Below are positions 40,492-49,253 of a stretch of DNA of 50,954 nt, piece after piece. The position numbers and the translations under genes are program-made. Position 1 is the first letter of the stretch, and each line of letters starts with the position of its first letter. The notes under the pieces were generated by a model. The model ran no database searches, was not told where the DNA came from, and saw nothing but the letters and a program-made list of their open reading frames with translations. The DNA comes from Acidobacteriota bacterium (GTDB lineage: Bacteria; Acidobacteriota; Terriglobia; Acidiferrales; UBA7541), in NCBI GenBank assembly GCA_003223325.1, contig QHYS01000065.1:15351-66304 (forward strand). Direction: 5' to 3'.

Positions 40492-42798
40492 ATGAACGCA
40501 CACATGTCCGCGCCAGCGATCATCGAGCGCCGGCCCGACTCGGCGCAGTCCTCCTCCGCGCTGAGCCGCTATTTTGAAATATCGCTGTTCCTGATGCTTC
40601 TGGTGAGCGTGCTCGCGCTGGTATCTACTGGAAAGCTCGACCTGGTTACGATTTTGCTCGCGCCGGCGGCGTTGCTGGCCAAAGGTTACCGCTGGTGGCA
40701 CGGCTACGGCCCCGAACTCGGTCATGGCACGGCCACTGTCCTCGTGGTCACCTACCTCCTCTATTTCCCAGTGGACTTGTGGTGGGTTTCACGCATGCTC
40801 TCGTCCGACGCGCAAAATCCGGTACTCTTTTCGGCGTTATTGGCAACCATTCATTTGCTGCTCTTCGCCATGATTGTCCGCCTCTTGAGCGCCAGCACCA
40901 CCCGCGACTACCTCTTTCTGGCGTTGTTGGCCTTCAGCGCCATGCTGGCCTCGGCCATCCTCACCGTGGACACGACGTTCCTGTTCTTCTTCCTGGCGTT
41001 TCTAGCCCTGGCCGTCTCCACCTTCATCGGCCTGGAAATGCGCCGCAGCGCTGAAGGCGCAGTCCATCCGCAAATTGCGCCGGGATCAACGGCCGCACGC
41101 AGGCTACAAACGGCTCTAGGCATAACTTCGGCTGTAATTGCCTTGGCTTCGCTCTTGGCCGGCACGGTCATTTTTTTTCTGATCCCGCGCTTTAACGCCG
41201 GCTATCTCTCCGGCTTCAACCTACAGCCCTCACTGATCTCCGGCTTTACCGACGACGTCGAGCTCGGCGAGATCGGCGAGATCAAGAAAAGCAGCGCCGT
41301 GGTGATGCGCATCCAGGTGGAGGGCAACCAGCTTCTGGCCAGAAGTATGCATTGGCGGGGCATCGCGCTCACCACATTCGACGGCCGGCGCTGGTACACC
41401 GAAGGTCACGATCCGGTGGCGCTCAGCGAGGGCTCCGATGGCTGGATCGCCGTGCCGCCCGCCTTAAGCACCGATCGGCGTTATGCAATACCGTTCGAAT
41501 ATACGGTGATGCTCGAGCCACTCGCCTCGAACGCTGTTTTTGTCGCTCCGGAACCGGCCCGCGTGCGCGGACAATTCTTTGGGTTGGCGATCGGCGGCTC
41601 TCGCGCCTTGCGCCGCGCTTATCTGACGGTGGACAAGACCGGCTCGCTGGCGAATCCCTTTCACAATTTCGCCGATCTGCGTTACGACGCGGTCTCGGAG
41701 TTGCCCGAAATTCCCGCCGAGATTCTCCGCAATGCCTCGCAGGCCTACCCCGAATCGCTTCGCGCGCTCTACCTGCAGTTGCCCAAGCTCGACCCGCGCA
41801 TCCCTAATTTGGCTAAGATGATCACTTCTCGGGACCGCAATCCCTACGACAAAGCGCGCGCCGTCGAGAGCTACCTTCGCGATAACTACGGTTACACGCT
41901 GGACCTTTCCGGCACGCCTCCGGTCAATCCGCTAGCCTACTTCCTGTTTGAGAAGCGCGCTGGGCATTGTGAATATTTTGCCGCGGCCATGACGGTGATG
42001 CTGCGCGCTGAAGGCGTTCCCGCGCGTTACGTGAACGGCTTTCTTCCCGGCGAATACAACGACGTCGGCGGTGATTACATTATTCGTGCGAGCGACGCGC
42101 ATAGTTGGGTGGAGGTACTTTTCCCCGGCTATGGCTGGATCACCTTTGACCCCACGCCGCCGAGCGACGATCATCCCCGCGGGTTCGTCGCCCACCTGGG
42201 TCTCTATTGGGACTGGTTCCAATTGCAATGGAACGACTGGGTAGTGAATTACGACTTTATGCACCAATTCACGCTGGCCCAGGGTGTCCAGCGCGTCTCG
42301 CGGCGCTGGACCGCGGGCTTCCGCGAGACCTTTGAACGTGCACGTTCGGCCGGCGCCAAGCGCCTGCGCAATTGGGCAGAGCGCGCAAGCTCGATACCAC
42401 CATGGATAGTGCTGATCATGCTGGCGGTGGTCCCGATTGCTATGCTTCTCGCCGGTAACGCTCGCTTGCGCGAGCGCCTGGTGTTTGCCTGCCGGCTCAA
42501 AATGGGATTCGAGGCGCAGCCCGCGCAAGCCGCTTCGTTCTTTTATCAACGCATGCTGCGCGTGCTCGAGACGGCCGGATGGCGCAAATCCCCTTCGCAA
42601 ACTCCGGTGGAGTTTGCCGCCTCCCTTCCGGCCGGCGAAATCACCGCGCCTATCACTCGCTTCACCGATCTCTGCATGGCCGCGAGATTTGGCGGCCAAA
42701 GCGTGGAGGCTTCGCGGTTTACAGCTTTGCTCGAAGAGATAAACTCATCTCTCCGAGCGCGAATCCGGCGCGAACCTCGGATGTATCAAACGGAGTAA
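40492..42798 (+). CDS. TgpA-type transmembrane transglutaminase (DUF3488 plus DUF4129)
   Basis: 768 aa; ATG at 40492 or 40504. Five or six N-terminal helices (about 30-225) form the DUF3488 region. A periplasmic transglutaminase-like domain follows, with triad Cys493 (GHCEYFAA), His537 (DAHSWVEV) and Asp553 (WITFDPTPP). One more helix (about 640-660) leads to a C-terminal DUF4129 domain. Family members are inner-membrane proteins with a periplasmic protease/transglutaminase fold; P. aeruginosa TgpA is needed for viability. MoxR and DUF58 partners are encoded upstream. Confidence 0.92.
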   Translation: MNAHMSAPAIIERRPDSAQSSSALSRYFEISLFLMLLVSVLALVSTGKLDLVTILLAPAALLAKGYRWWHGYGPELGHGTATVLVVTYLLYFPVDLWWVSRMLSSDAQNPVLFSALLATIHLLLFAMIVRLLSASTTRDYLFLALLAFSAMLASAILTVDTTFLFFFLAFLALAVSTFIGLEMRRSAEGAVHPQIAPGSTAARRLQTALGITSAVIALASLLAGTVIFFLIPRFNAGYLSGFNLQPSLISGFTDDVELGEIGEIKKSSAVVMRIQVEGNQLLARSMHWRGIALTTFDGRRWYTEGHDPVALSEGSDGWIAVPPALSTDRRYAIPFEYTVMLEPLASNAVFVAPEPARVRGQFFGLAIGGSRALRRAYLTVDKTGSLANPFHNFADLRYDAVSELPEIPAEILRNASQAYPESLRALYLQLPKLDPRIPNLAKMITSRDRNPYDKARAVESYLRDNYGYTLDLSGTPPVNPLAYFLFEKRAGHCEYFAAAMTVMLRAEGVPARYVNGFLPGEYNDVGGDYIIRASDAHSWVEVLFPGYGWITFDPTPPSDDHPRGFVAHLGLYWDWFQLQWNDWVVNYDFMHQFTLAQGVQRVSRRWTAGFRETFERARSAGAKRLRNWAERASSIPPWIVLIMLAVVPIAMLLAGNARLRERLVFACRLKMGFEAQPAQAASFFYQRMLRVLETAGWRKSPSQTPVEFAASLPAGEITAPITRFTDLCMAARFGGQSVEASRFTALLEEINSSLRARIRREPRMYQTE

Positions 42799-42877
42799 TT
42801 GTTCTTATGCTAAGCTCTGCGGCCGTCGAGAGGATGACAGTCGAACCGATCAGCAATTGGCAGATGCGGCTTCGGCA

Positions 42878-43129
42878 ATGAGCGACGGAATCAAATATCC
42901 CTGGCAGCAACCCGTGCTGGATGCATTTCTCGCGCCGAGTAACTCCTTGCCGCTGAAGATCAGTATCGCCGAAGGCGCTATCGCGGCGCGGCTGACAGAC
43001 CCGCAGCAAACGGACCTTACCGAACGCATCGCCCTGAACGATGCCTTGCGGGCGCTCAGAGTTTTGCTCGAGGAAACAAAACGGCGGCCAGAGCAGCCGG
43101 AAGACCGGAAACGGGAGGATATCGCCTAG
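42878..43129 (+). CDS. Small protein of unknown function
   Basis: 83 aa from the ATG at 42878 (an ATG at 42857 would add 7). SDGIKYPWQQPVLDAFL, then KISIAEGAIAARLTDPQQ and NDALRALRVLLEETKRR, predict a helical soluble protein. Similar short proteins with a WQ..VLDAF start and an AE.AI..RL helix occur in Acidobacteriota, to my recollection. It follows the transglutaminase gene by 80 bp. No function is known to me. Confidence 0.55.
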   Translation: MSDGIKYPWQQPVLDAFLAPSNSLPLKISIAEGAIAARLTDPQQTDLTERIALNDALRALRVLLEETKRRPEQPEDRKREDIA

Positions 43130-43291
43130 CCCCGCCTTCTCCGGCTCCTTTCGCGCTGCACGGGCGTCTGGCCACGCGGATGTTCTCCGCACCTGTACTC
43201 CACCTCCTCGTGACGGGGCTTCAGCCCAGCAAGTAATCAACCTCCAGGTGAGGAAGCCGGCGCGGCGCCGGTCGGGGCAGCCGACGGCGTG

Positions 43292-43300
43292 TGTTAGAAT
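43292..43300 (+). promoter_or_regulatory. Possible extended -10 promoter upstream of rimO
   Basis: TGTTAGAAT is an extended -10 box (TG, one base, TAGAAT) 26 bp before the rimO start, at the head of the long housekeeping run. No clear -35 is needed with this type. The leader would be about 20 nt. Confidence 0.35.
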
Positions 43301-43326
43301 TGTTTTGTTTGTTCGAAGAGAAATTC

Positions 43327-44757
43327 ATGCCGAAGGTCGGATTCGTCAGCTTGGGTTGCCCCAAAAACCTCGTGGATAGCGAGGTCATGATGGGCATTCT
43401 CGCACGCAGTGGTTACGAACTCACTTCGCGCGCCGATGAGGCCGATGAGCTCGTTGTGAACACCTGCAGCTTCATCGAGGCGGCGCAGCAGGAGTCCGTG
43501 GACACTATCCTCGAGATGGCCGAGCACAAGAAATTCGGCCGCGCCCAGAAGCTGGTCGTGGTCGGGTGCTTGGTCGAGCGTTACCGCGAGCAGATCCGGC
43601 AGCAGATTCCGGAAGTGGATGCGGTGATCGGCACCGGCGAGGTCGAACACGTCCTCGCTGCAATCGAGGGCCAACTCCCGACGAAACCTCCGGGCTCGCC
43701 GGCGTTTCTCTATCATGATGCATCACCGCGGGTCCTTTCCACTCCGCCTCACGCCGCATACATCAAGATCGCCGAAGGCTGCGATCATCCCTGCTCGTTT
43801 TGCATCATTCCGCAGCTTCGCGGGAATTTCCGCAGCCGCCGCTTTGAATCCGTGGTGCGCGAGGCGGAAAATCTGGCCTCGGCCGGAGTGCGCGAAATCA
43901 CGCTGATCGGCCAAGACAGCACCTCCTACGGCGAAGACCTTGGCCTGCGCGACGGCCTCGCCGAACTGCTCGCGCGCTTGGCGCAAGTTGAGGGCCTCGC
44001 CTGGGTTCGCTTCCTATATGCTTATCCGAATCGGGTCACCCAGCGCCTGCTCGACACCTTGGCCGAATATCCGCGACTGGTGAAATATCTCGATATGCCT
44101 CTGCAGCACGCCGCGCAAGGCGTGCTGGCGAAAATGAAGCGCGGCTCGAGCGATGCAGCCTTTCTGCGCTTGCTGGAGCGAATTCGGCGTACGATTCCCG
44201 ATGTGATGCTGCGCACTTCCTTTATCGTCGGCTTTCCGGGCGAAACGGAAGCGGATTTCCGCGAACTCTGCGATTTTGTGTGCGCTGCGCAATTTGACTG
44301 GATGGGCGTCTTTGGCTATTCGGATGTAGAAAACGCCGCCAGTCACGCGCTTGCCGGCAAGGTGGACGCCCGCACGATCGCCGAGCGCCACGATCGTTTG
44401 ATGAAGCTGCAACGCAGAATTTCCGCGCGGCGCTTGCGCCGCTTCGTGGGCCAAAGTCTGCCGGCTTTGATCGAAGGACAATCCCGCGATGCGGAATTCC
44501 TCTGGGAAGCGCGCCTCCAAGGCATGGCCCCTGAAATTGACGGCAAACTCTACCTGACTGATATCCAGCCGCAGCCCGATGGCGCCCCCGCGCGCCCCGG
44601 AAATATGGCCAGGGTCGAAATCACAAGGTCAATTGATTATGATCTGGTGGGCCGCGTCGTTGCGCTACAAGAGACGCTGACTCGTCCAGTTGCGCCCCTT
44701 CCGATGCACCCAGCGCGGCAAATCTCCACCGCTACGGCGTTGCGCATCCTGGCTTAG
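43327..44757 (+). CDS. rimO: Ribosomal protein S12 methylthiotransferase
   Basis: 476-aa radical-SAM enzyme that methylthiolates an aspartate of ribosomal protein S12. The start MPKVGFVSLGCPKNLVDSE at 43327 is the conserved N-terminus; the open frame begins 36 bp earlier. UPF0004 cysteines: SLGC (Cys11), VNTC, VVGC. Radical SAM cluster CDHPCSFC, then RGNFRSR. TRAM domain near 380-450. The C-terminal ~25 residues after the TRAM domain (PVAPLPMHPARQ) are an extra tail. First gene of a nine-gene co-directional run. Confidence 0.95.
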   Translation: MPKVGFVSLGCPKNLVDSEVMMGILARSGYELTSRADEADELVVNTCSFIEAAQQESVDTILEMAEHKKFGRAQKLVVVGCLVERYREQIRQQIPEVDAVIGTGEVEHVLAAIEGQLPTKPPGSPAFLYHDASPRVLSTPPHAAYIKIAEGCDHPCSFCIIPQLRGNFRSRRFESVVREAENLASAGVREITLIGQDSTSYGEDLGLRDGLAELLARLAQVEGLAWVRFLYAYPNRVTQRLLDTLAEYPRLVKYLDMPLQHAAQGVLAKMKRGSSDAAFLRLLERIRRTIPDVMLRTSFIVGFPGETEADFRELCDFVCAAQFDWMGVFGYSDVENAASHALAGKVDARTIAERHDRLMKLQRRISARRLRRFVGQSLPALIEGQSRDAEFLWEARLQGMAPEIDGKLYLTDIQPQPDGAPARPGNMARVEITRSIDYDLVGRVVALQETLTRPVAPLPMHPARQISTATALRILA

Positions 44758-44818
44758 CAGCTTCTTTCAGCCTAATATCAAACAAAGAAATCTAATTCCG
44801 TGCAGCTACGGTTATGCC

Positions 44819-45019
44819 ATGAAGCATCAATGCCCCATATGCCGCAAGCCGGTGGATTCCAGGTTCCATCCCGATTTCCCTTTTTGCAGCGAGCGCTGCC
44901 GGCTGCTGGACCTTGGAAACTGGGCCTCGGAAAAATACGTCGTCTCCGAACCGCTTTTCGACGAAGAAGGAGAAGAAGCGCCTGAGCCCGACAAGCGAAG
45001 ACGTGAGGAGGAAGAGTAG
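44819..45019 (+). CDS. yacG: YacG-like DNA gyrase inhibitor, zinc protein
   Basis: 66 aa. Zinc ligands Cys5, Cys8, Cys23 and Cys27 in CPICRKP and FPFCSERC, followed by the family signature RLLDLGNWASEKY and an acidic tail (EEGEEAPEPDKRRREEEE). E. coli YacG binds GyrB and blocks its activity. The start is the ATG at 44819; the frame is open upstream into rimO. It overlaps the pgpA start by 17 bp. Confidence 0.9.
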   Translation: MKHQCPICRKPVDSRFHPDFPFCSERCRLLDLGNWASEKYVVSEPLFDEEGEEAPEPDKRRREEEE

Positions 45020-45602
45020 CGCCGCTCAGAAGCGGCGAGTCGCGTTGGCCATTGCGACGGCGCTCGGTTTGGGATACTTCCCGAAAGCGCCCGGGACGTT
45101 CGGCTCGCTGGCGGGCATTCTGCTCAGTTGGATTCTCCTCAAGCTCTGGCCCCACACTTCGTTGTGGGAAGCAGTGCCCCGCCTCGTGAATCTTCCCATC
45201 CCCTACATTGTCCCGGCAATTGCTGCAACGCTGTCGATTGGGCTGGTAGGTTTGTGGGCCGCCAGCCGAGCCTCAGATTGTCTAGCTGCTAAGGACCCGC
45301 AGATTGTAGTAGTGGATGAAGTTTCGGGACAGTTGCTGGCGACCCTATTCACATTCGGCTCGACCGAGCGCTATCTTGACGGTATGACGAATTTTCGTGA
45401 TGGCTTTTGGTGGCGCGGAGACCCGAACTGGAAATATTTGGTCGCGGGATTTATACTTTTTCGCGTCTTCGATATCTGGAAACCGTTTCCGGCGCGCCGA
45501 GCGGAACTTTTGCCCGGCGGCCTGGGCATCATGGCTGATGACTGGGTCGCAGGCGCTTACGCCGCACTCGGACTCTGGCTCATCCGAGCTTTGAGATTCT
45601 AA
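45003..45602 (+). CDS. pgpA: Phosphatidylglycerophosphatase A
   Basis: About 199 aa from a GTG at 45003 overlapping yacG; the start is uncertain, since the frame is open to 44913 and no ideal ribosome-binding site is seen. The enzyme removes phosphate from phosphatidylglycerol phosphate at the inner membrane. Signature: GYFPKAPGTFGSLAGI, VVDEVSGQLLATL, FRVFDIWKPFPARRAELLPGGLGIMADDWVAG. Hydrophobic helices fit a membrane-embedded protein. plsY and gpsA of the same pathway lie in the same run. Confidence 0.92.
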   Translation: MRRKSSAAQKRRVALAIATALGLGYFPKAPGTFGSLAGILLSWILLKLWPHTSLWEAVPRLVNLPIPYIVPAIAATLSIGLVGLWAASRASDCLAAKDPQIVVVDEVSGQLLATLFTFGSTERYLDGMTNFRDGFWWRGDPNWKYLVAGFILFRVFDIWKPFPARRAELLPGGLGIMADDWVAGAYAALGLWLIRALRF

Positions 45603-45617
45603 ATCGCTGGCATATCC

Positions 45618-46670
45618 TTGGAAATTGCAGCAGGTCGCACGGAATTGATAAGCGACTCCACACCTCGCGTCGAGAGCATTACACCCTCCGCCGCAATTCC
45701 GGGCGGCGAAATTGCCATCCGCGGCAAAGGCTTCGCCGCAAGCAATAACGCGCGCCCTCGGGTGATGTTTGGTGATACGGAGGCCAGTGTGCTGATCGCG
45801 GCCGAAAGCTATCTCATCGCCCGCGTTCCGGAGGGAGCTGCGGCAGCCAGCGTGCGCGTGGCCACGTCGCACGGAAGCAGCCCGCCGGTGGAGATGCAGC
45901 TTGGCGTGCAAATCGCCGAAAATCTGCATCCGGTCGCCAACCCTGCCGTAGATGGCGAGGGCAATATTTATGTGACTTATAGCGGCCAGCGCGGGCAGAA
46001 AGTTCCGGTTTCGCTCTACAAAATCACGGCCAATTATCAGGTAAAGCCCTTCGCAATCGAGCTCGTAAATCCCACCGGCCTGGCTCTGGACCATACCGGC
46101 GTACTGTATGTCTCCTGCCGCAACGACGGCACAATTCACCGCGTCACGCCGGACGGCAGTTCTCAGCTCTGGGTGGAAGGCATGGGCATTGCCACGGGAA
46201 TCGCCTTTGATGCCGAAAAGAATCTGTTTGTTGGCGACCGCAGCGGCACGATTTTCAAAATCAGCCCAGACCGCCAGATTTTTGTTTTCGCAACGCTCGA
46301 GCCATCCATCGCTGCGTATCACCTTGCTTTCAGCCCGAAGGGCGAGCTCTACGTCGCGGGACCGACGACTTCCAGCTACGACCGCATCGTGCGCATCAAT
46401 CGTCAGGGCGAGGTCAATCTTTTCTACCGCGGCTTGGGCAGGCCGCAGGGCTTGGCCTTTGATCGCCTCGGGAACCTGTACGTCGCCGCCTCGCTTAATG
46501 GGCGCCGCGGAGTTGCACGCATTACGGCAGACGGCCGGGCGGAGCTTGTGCTCAGCGGCATGGGTCTGGTCGGACTGGCACTCCTGCCCACGCGGCGTGC
46601 CGTGCTAGCCACAAATAGCGCGCTTTTCAGCGTGGACTGGGATATCGAGGGCCTGGCTCTCCCGATATAA
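45618..46670 (+). CDS. IPT/TIG domain plus NHL-type beta-propeller protein
   Basis: 350 aa, TTG start at 45618. Residues about 16-95 are an IPT/TIG fold (VESITPSAAIPGGEIAIRGK, MFGDTEASVL, VRVATSHGSSPP). From about 100 to 345 are NHL-like blades: NPAVDGEGNIYVTY, NPTGLALDHTGVLYVSC, GIAFDAEKNLFVGD, HLAFSPKGELYVAG, QGLAFDRLGNLYVAA. No signal peptide is visible, so it may be cytosolic, unusual for this architecture. It sits between pgpA and cinA in the housekeeping run; function unknown, probably scaffold or ligand binding. Confidence 0.82.
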   Translation: MEIAAGRTELISDSTPRVESITPSAAIPGGEIAIRGKGFAASNNARPRVMFGDTEASVLIAAESYLIARVPEGAAAASVRVATSHGSSPPVEMQLGVQIAENLHPVANPAVDGEGNIYVTYSGQRGQKVPVSLYKITANYQVKPFAIELVNPTGLALDHTGVLYVSCRNDGTIHRVTPDGSSQLWVEGMGIATGIAFDAEKNLFVGDRSGTIFKISPDRQIFVFATLEPSIAAYHLAFSPKGELYVAGPTTSSYDRIVRINRQGEVNLFYRGLGRPQGLAFDRLGNLYVAASLNGRRGVARITADGRAELVLSGMGLVGLALLPTRRAVLATNSALFSVDWDIEGLALPI

Positions 46671-46693
46671 TCCACCCACTATGACTCGAAAAG

Positions 46694-47971
46694 ATGCAAG
46701 CTGAAATCATCGCGGTCGGTTCGGAGCTGCTCACACCAGACCGGATCGACACCAACTCGCTTTTTCTTACGCAGCGGCTCAATCATTTGGGTATCGCCGT
46801 GGCCCGGAAGACCCTGGTCGGCGACCAGCACGATCACGTTCGCGACGCCTTCCGCTCCGCCCTCGACCGCTGCGATCTGGTGGTCGCCTCCGGCGGCCTG
46901 GGGCCTACGCTGGATGACCTGACGCGCGAGGCCGTCGCAGAATTACTGGGCCGCAAACTCGTGCTCAATAGTTCCGTGCTGCAGAATATCGAGGCGCGTT
47001 TCCGCCGTCTCGGGCGCAGCATGCCCGAAGTCAACAAACGGCAGGCCATGGTGCCCGAAGGCGCCGAGCTGCTGGAAAATCCGCGCGGTACTGCCCCGGG
47101 GCTCTGGCTAGAATCGGCAGGACGCATCGTCGTTCTTTTGCCCGGCCCGCCACACGAGCTCAAAGCCATGTTCACGGAAAAAGTCGAGCCGCGCCTGGAG
47201 CCTATGGCCGGCGCTACGCGCCTTTTTTATCGTGAAATGCGCACTGCCGGCCTTACCGAGTCGGAAGTCGAGCAGCGCACCGCTCCGATCTACACGCAAT
47301 ATCCGGACGTGCAAACAACCATTCTGGCAGCTCCCGGCGAGATTCAGCTCCATCTGCGCGCCTGGTCTTCCAATCATCCCGCGGCCGAACGAATGCTCGA
47401 CGAAATGATCGAGCGCATTGGCTTCGCACTGGGGGAAAATGTCTTTACTTCCAACGGCCAGACGCTCGAAGAGATCGTCGCGCGCGAAATGGCCATCAAT
47501 CAGGCCACCGTCGCTACTGCCGAAAGCTGCACCGGAGGGTTGCTTGCGGAGAGGCTCACGCGCGTTCCCGGAAGCTCTTCCTATTTTCGGGGGGGCGTCG
47601 TCTGCTACAGCAATGATCTGAAGACTGCCTGGACGGACGTGCCCGCCGAGCTGATTGAATCCAAAGGCGCCGTGAGTCCCGAAGTTGCCCAGGCTCTTGC
47701 TCAGGGAATCCGTCGTCGCATCGGTGCGACACTGGGCATCGGCATCACCGGGATCGCGGGGCCCTCCGGCGGTTCGCCGGAGAAGCCCATAGGCCTCGTT
47801 TACATCGCGCTCGCCGATGCCAACGGCAGCCGTGATCGCGCCTTGCGCTTTCCCGGTGATCGCGAACGCATTCGCTGGCACGCCTCTCAGGCTGCGCTTG
47901 ATATGCTGCGCCGCTATTTCATTTATGCCCGTCACGGAAAGCCCTCCTGGCCGACCGTGGTACAGAGCTAA
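46694..47971 (+). CDS. cinA: CinA family protein (competence/damage-inducible; NMN deamidase type)
   Basis: 425 aa. N-terminal molybdopterin-binding-like (MoaB/Mog fold) domain: EIIAVGSELLTPDRIDTNSLFLTQRLN, SGGLGPTLDDLTREA, LPGPPHELKAMF. The C-terminal domain (about 265-420) is the pyridine nucleotide amidohydrolase type: TVATAESCTGGLLAERLTRVPGSSSYFRGGVVCYSN, GITGIAGPSGGSPEKPIGLVYIAL. CinA recycles NMN to NaMN and/or acts on ADP-ribose. A TATAAT at 46666-46671 just upstream could be a local -10. Confidence 0.95.
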   Translation: MQAEIIAVGSELLTPDRIDTNSLFLTQRLNHLGIAVARKTLVGDQHDHVRDAFRSALDRCDLVVASGGLGPTLDDLTREAVAELLGRKLVLNSSVLQNIEARFRRLGRSMPEVNKRQAMVPEGAELLENPRGTAPGLWLESAGRIVVLLPGPPHELKAMFTEKVEPRLEPMAGATRLFYREMRTAGLTESEVEQRTAPIYTQYPDVQTTILAAPGEIQLHLRAWSSNHPAAERMLDEMIERIGFALGENVFTSNGQTLEEIVAREMAINQATVATAESCTGGLLAERLTRVPGSSSYFRGGVVCYSNDLKTAWTDVPAELIESKGAVSPEVAQALAQGIRRRIGATLGIGITGIAGPSGGSPEKPIGLVYIALADANGSRDRALRFPGDRERIRWHASQAALDMLRRYFIYARHGKPSWPTVVQS

Positions 47972-47985
47972 GGTGCAGGGATAGG

Positions 47986-48552
47986 GTGCGCGTCTTTGTG
48001 GCGTTGGACGTCCCCGAGGCGGTGCGCGCAGCCCTGGCCGCGCTGAGCGCCCGGCTGAAGAAAATTTGCACCACCGCGCGCTGGGTGCACCTCGAAGGCG
48101 TGCACATCACTCTCAAATTCATCGGCGAGGTTTCGCCCGAACAGCTCGAACGCATACGGCAGGCACTCGACCAGCTTCCCGGCTTTGATTCGATCAGGTT
48201 GCGCTTCGCCGGCCTCGGATTTTTCCCCAGCGCGCGCCGCCCCCGCGTCTTTTGGGCCGGCGCCGAACCCGGCCCGCATCTTGCCGAGCTCGTCGCAGCG
48301 ATCGAAATGAGGCTCGAGCCCCTAGGCATTGCCCCGGAGAAGCGTGCGTTTCATCCTCATCTCACGCTGGCGCGCTTTGAATCTCCGCAAAGCACCCAGG
48401 CCCTCGCCGCCGCCGTCGAAGCTCTTGGCGCGCCCGAATTCGGAAGCGAAACGTTCAAAGAGTTTCACCTTTACCAAAGTGTGCTGAAGCGCTCTGGCGC
48501 CGAGTACACTCGCTTAGTCACTTACCCCTTTTCTCGAGAGCAGGTGTCTTGA
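47986..48552 (+). CDS. thpR: RNA 2',3'-cyclic phosphodiesterase
   Basis: 188-aa 2H phosphoesterase (LigT/ThpR). GTG start at 47986 (MRVFVALDVPEAVR). The two HxT motifs are HIT (His40, Thr42, in HITLKFIGEV) and HLTLARF near residue 125. It opens 2',3'-cyclic phosphates or ligates tRNA half-molecules in vitro. Linked between cinA and plsY, overlapping plsY by 4 bp. Confidence 0.9.
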   Translation: MRVFVALDVPEAVRAALAALSARLKKICTTARWVHLEGVHITLKFIGEVSPEQLERIRQALDQLPGFDSIRLRFAGLGFFPSARRPRVFWAGAEPGPHLAELVAAIEMRLEPLGIAPEKRAFHPHLTLARFESPQSTQALAAAVEALGAPEFGSETFKEFHLYQSVLKRSGAEYTRLVTYPFSREQVS

Positions 48553-49253
48553 ACCTGTCGCTTATTCTGCTCGTGAGCACGCTCGCGATTTTCGCCGCGC
48601 AGATCGATCCCGGCCAAAGCGCCGCGGGATTTTGGTGGCTTCCGGTTGCCGCCTATCTGCTCGGATCGATCCCTTTCGGATATCTGATCGTGAAGCTGAT
48701 CGGAGCCGGCGACATCCGCTTCCGCGGCAGCGGCAACATCGGCGCGACCAATGTGGCGCGCGAGGCAGGCGCGCTCCCCGGTCTGGCCACCCTCGTACTC
48801 GATGGCGGCAAGGGCTATTTCTCGGTCTGGCTTGCCGCCCGCGTAACCGATGGCAATCCCCGGTGGATGATTCTGGCAGCCTTGTTGACCCTTGTGGGGC
48901 ACACTCTCCCGGTTTGGCTGCGGTTTCAGGGCGGACGTGGGGTGGCCACGGGAGCGGGAGTTTTCTTGCCCATCTGCTGGCAAGCGGTCGTAGGCGCGCT
49001 GATCGTGTGGATTGTGGTTCTGGTTTTCTGGCGCTACGTTTCGCTGGCTTCCATCTCGGCCGCTGCAGCTCTTCCCTTGCTCGTTTATCTGCTCTACGCT
49101 CCACGTCATGCGCCGCCGCAACCCATTTCCGCCGGGGCATCCTTCGCAATGCTCCTGATCATCGCCCGCCATCGCTCCAATATTATCCGGCTCCTTCGCG
49201 CTACCGAACCCCAATTCACATTCCGGCGCGGCCCGCGGCGTCCGAAACTGTGA
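48549..49253 (+). CDS. plsY: Acyl-phosphate:glycerol-3-phosphate acyltransferase
   Basis: 234 aa; TTG at 48549 overlaps the thpR stop by 4 bp (TTGA). An inner-membrane enzyme that makes lysophosphatidate from acyl phosphate. Motifs: YLLGSIPFGYLIVKLIG, FRGSGNIGATNVAREAG, VLDGGKGYFSVWLA, GHTLPVWLRFQGGRGVATGAG. Several helices as expected. It ends with a basic tail RRGPRRPKL. It overlaps gpsA by 4 bp (GTGA). Confidence 0.94.
   Translation: MNLSLILLVSTLAIFAAQIDPGQSAAGFWWLPVAAYLLGSIPFGYLIVKLIGAGDIRFRGSGNIGATNVAREAGALPGLATLVLDGGKGYFSVWLAARVTDGNPRWMILAALLTLVGHTLPVWLRFQGGRGVATGAGVFLPICWQAVVGALIVWIVVLVFWRYVSLASISAAAALPLLVYLLYAPRHAPPQPISAGASFAMLLIIARHRSNIIRLLRATEPQFTFRRGPRRPKL

Noticed and set aside
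45345-46322. 325-codon minus-strand frame
   Set aside because: Antisense to pgpA and the propeller gene, both well supported.
48632-49249. N-terminal extension of gpsA by 206 codons
   Set aside because: The segment is another frame of plsY; the gpsA homology begins exactly at the GTG at 49250.
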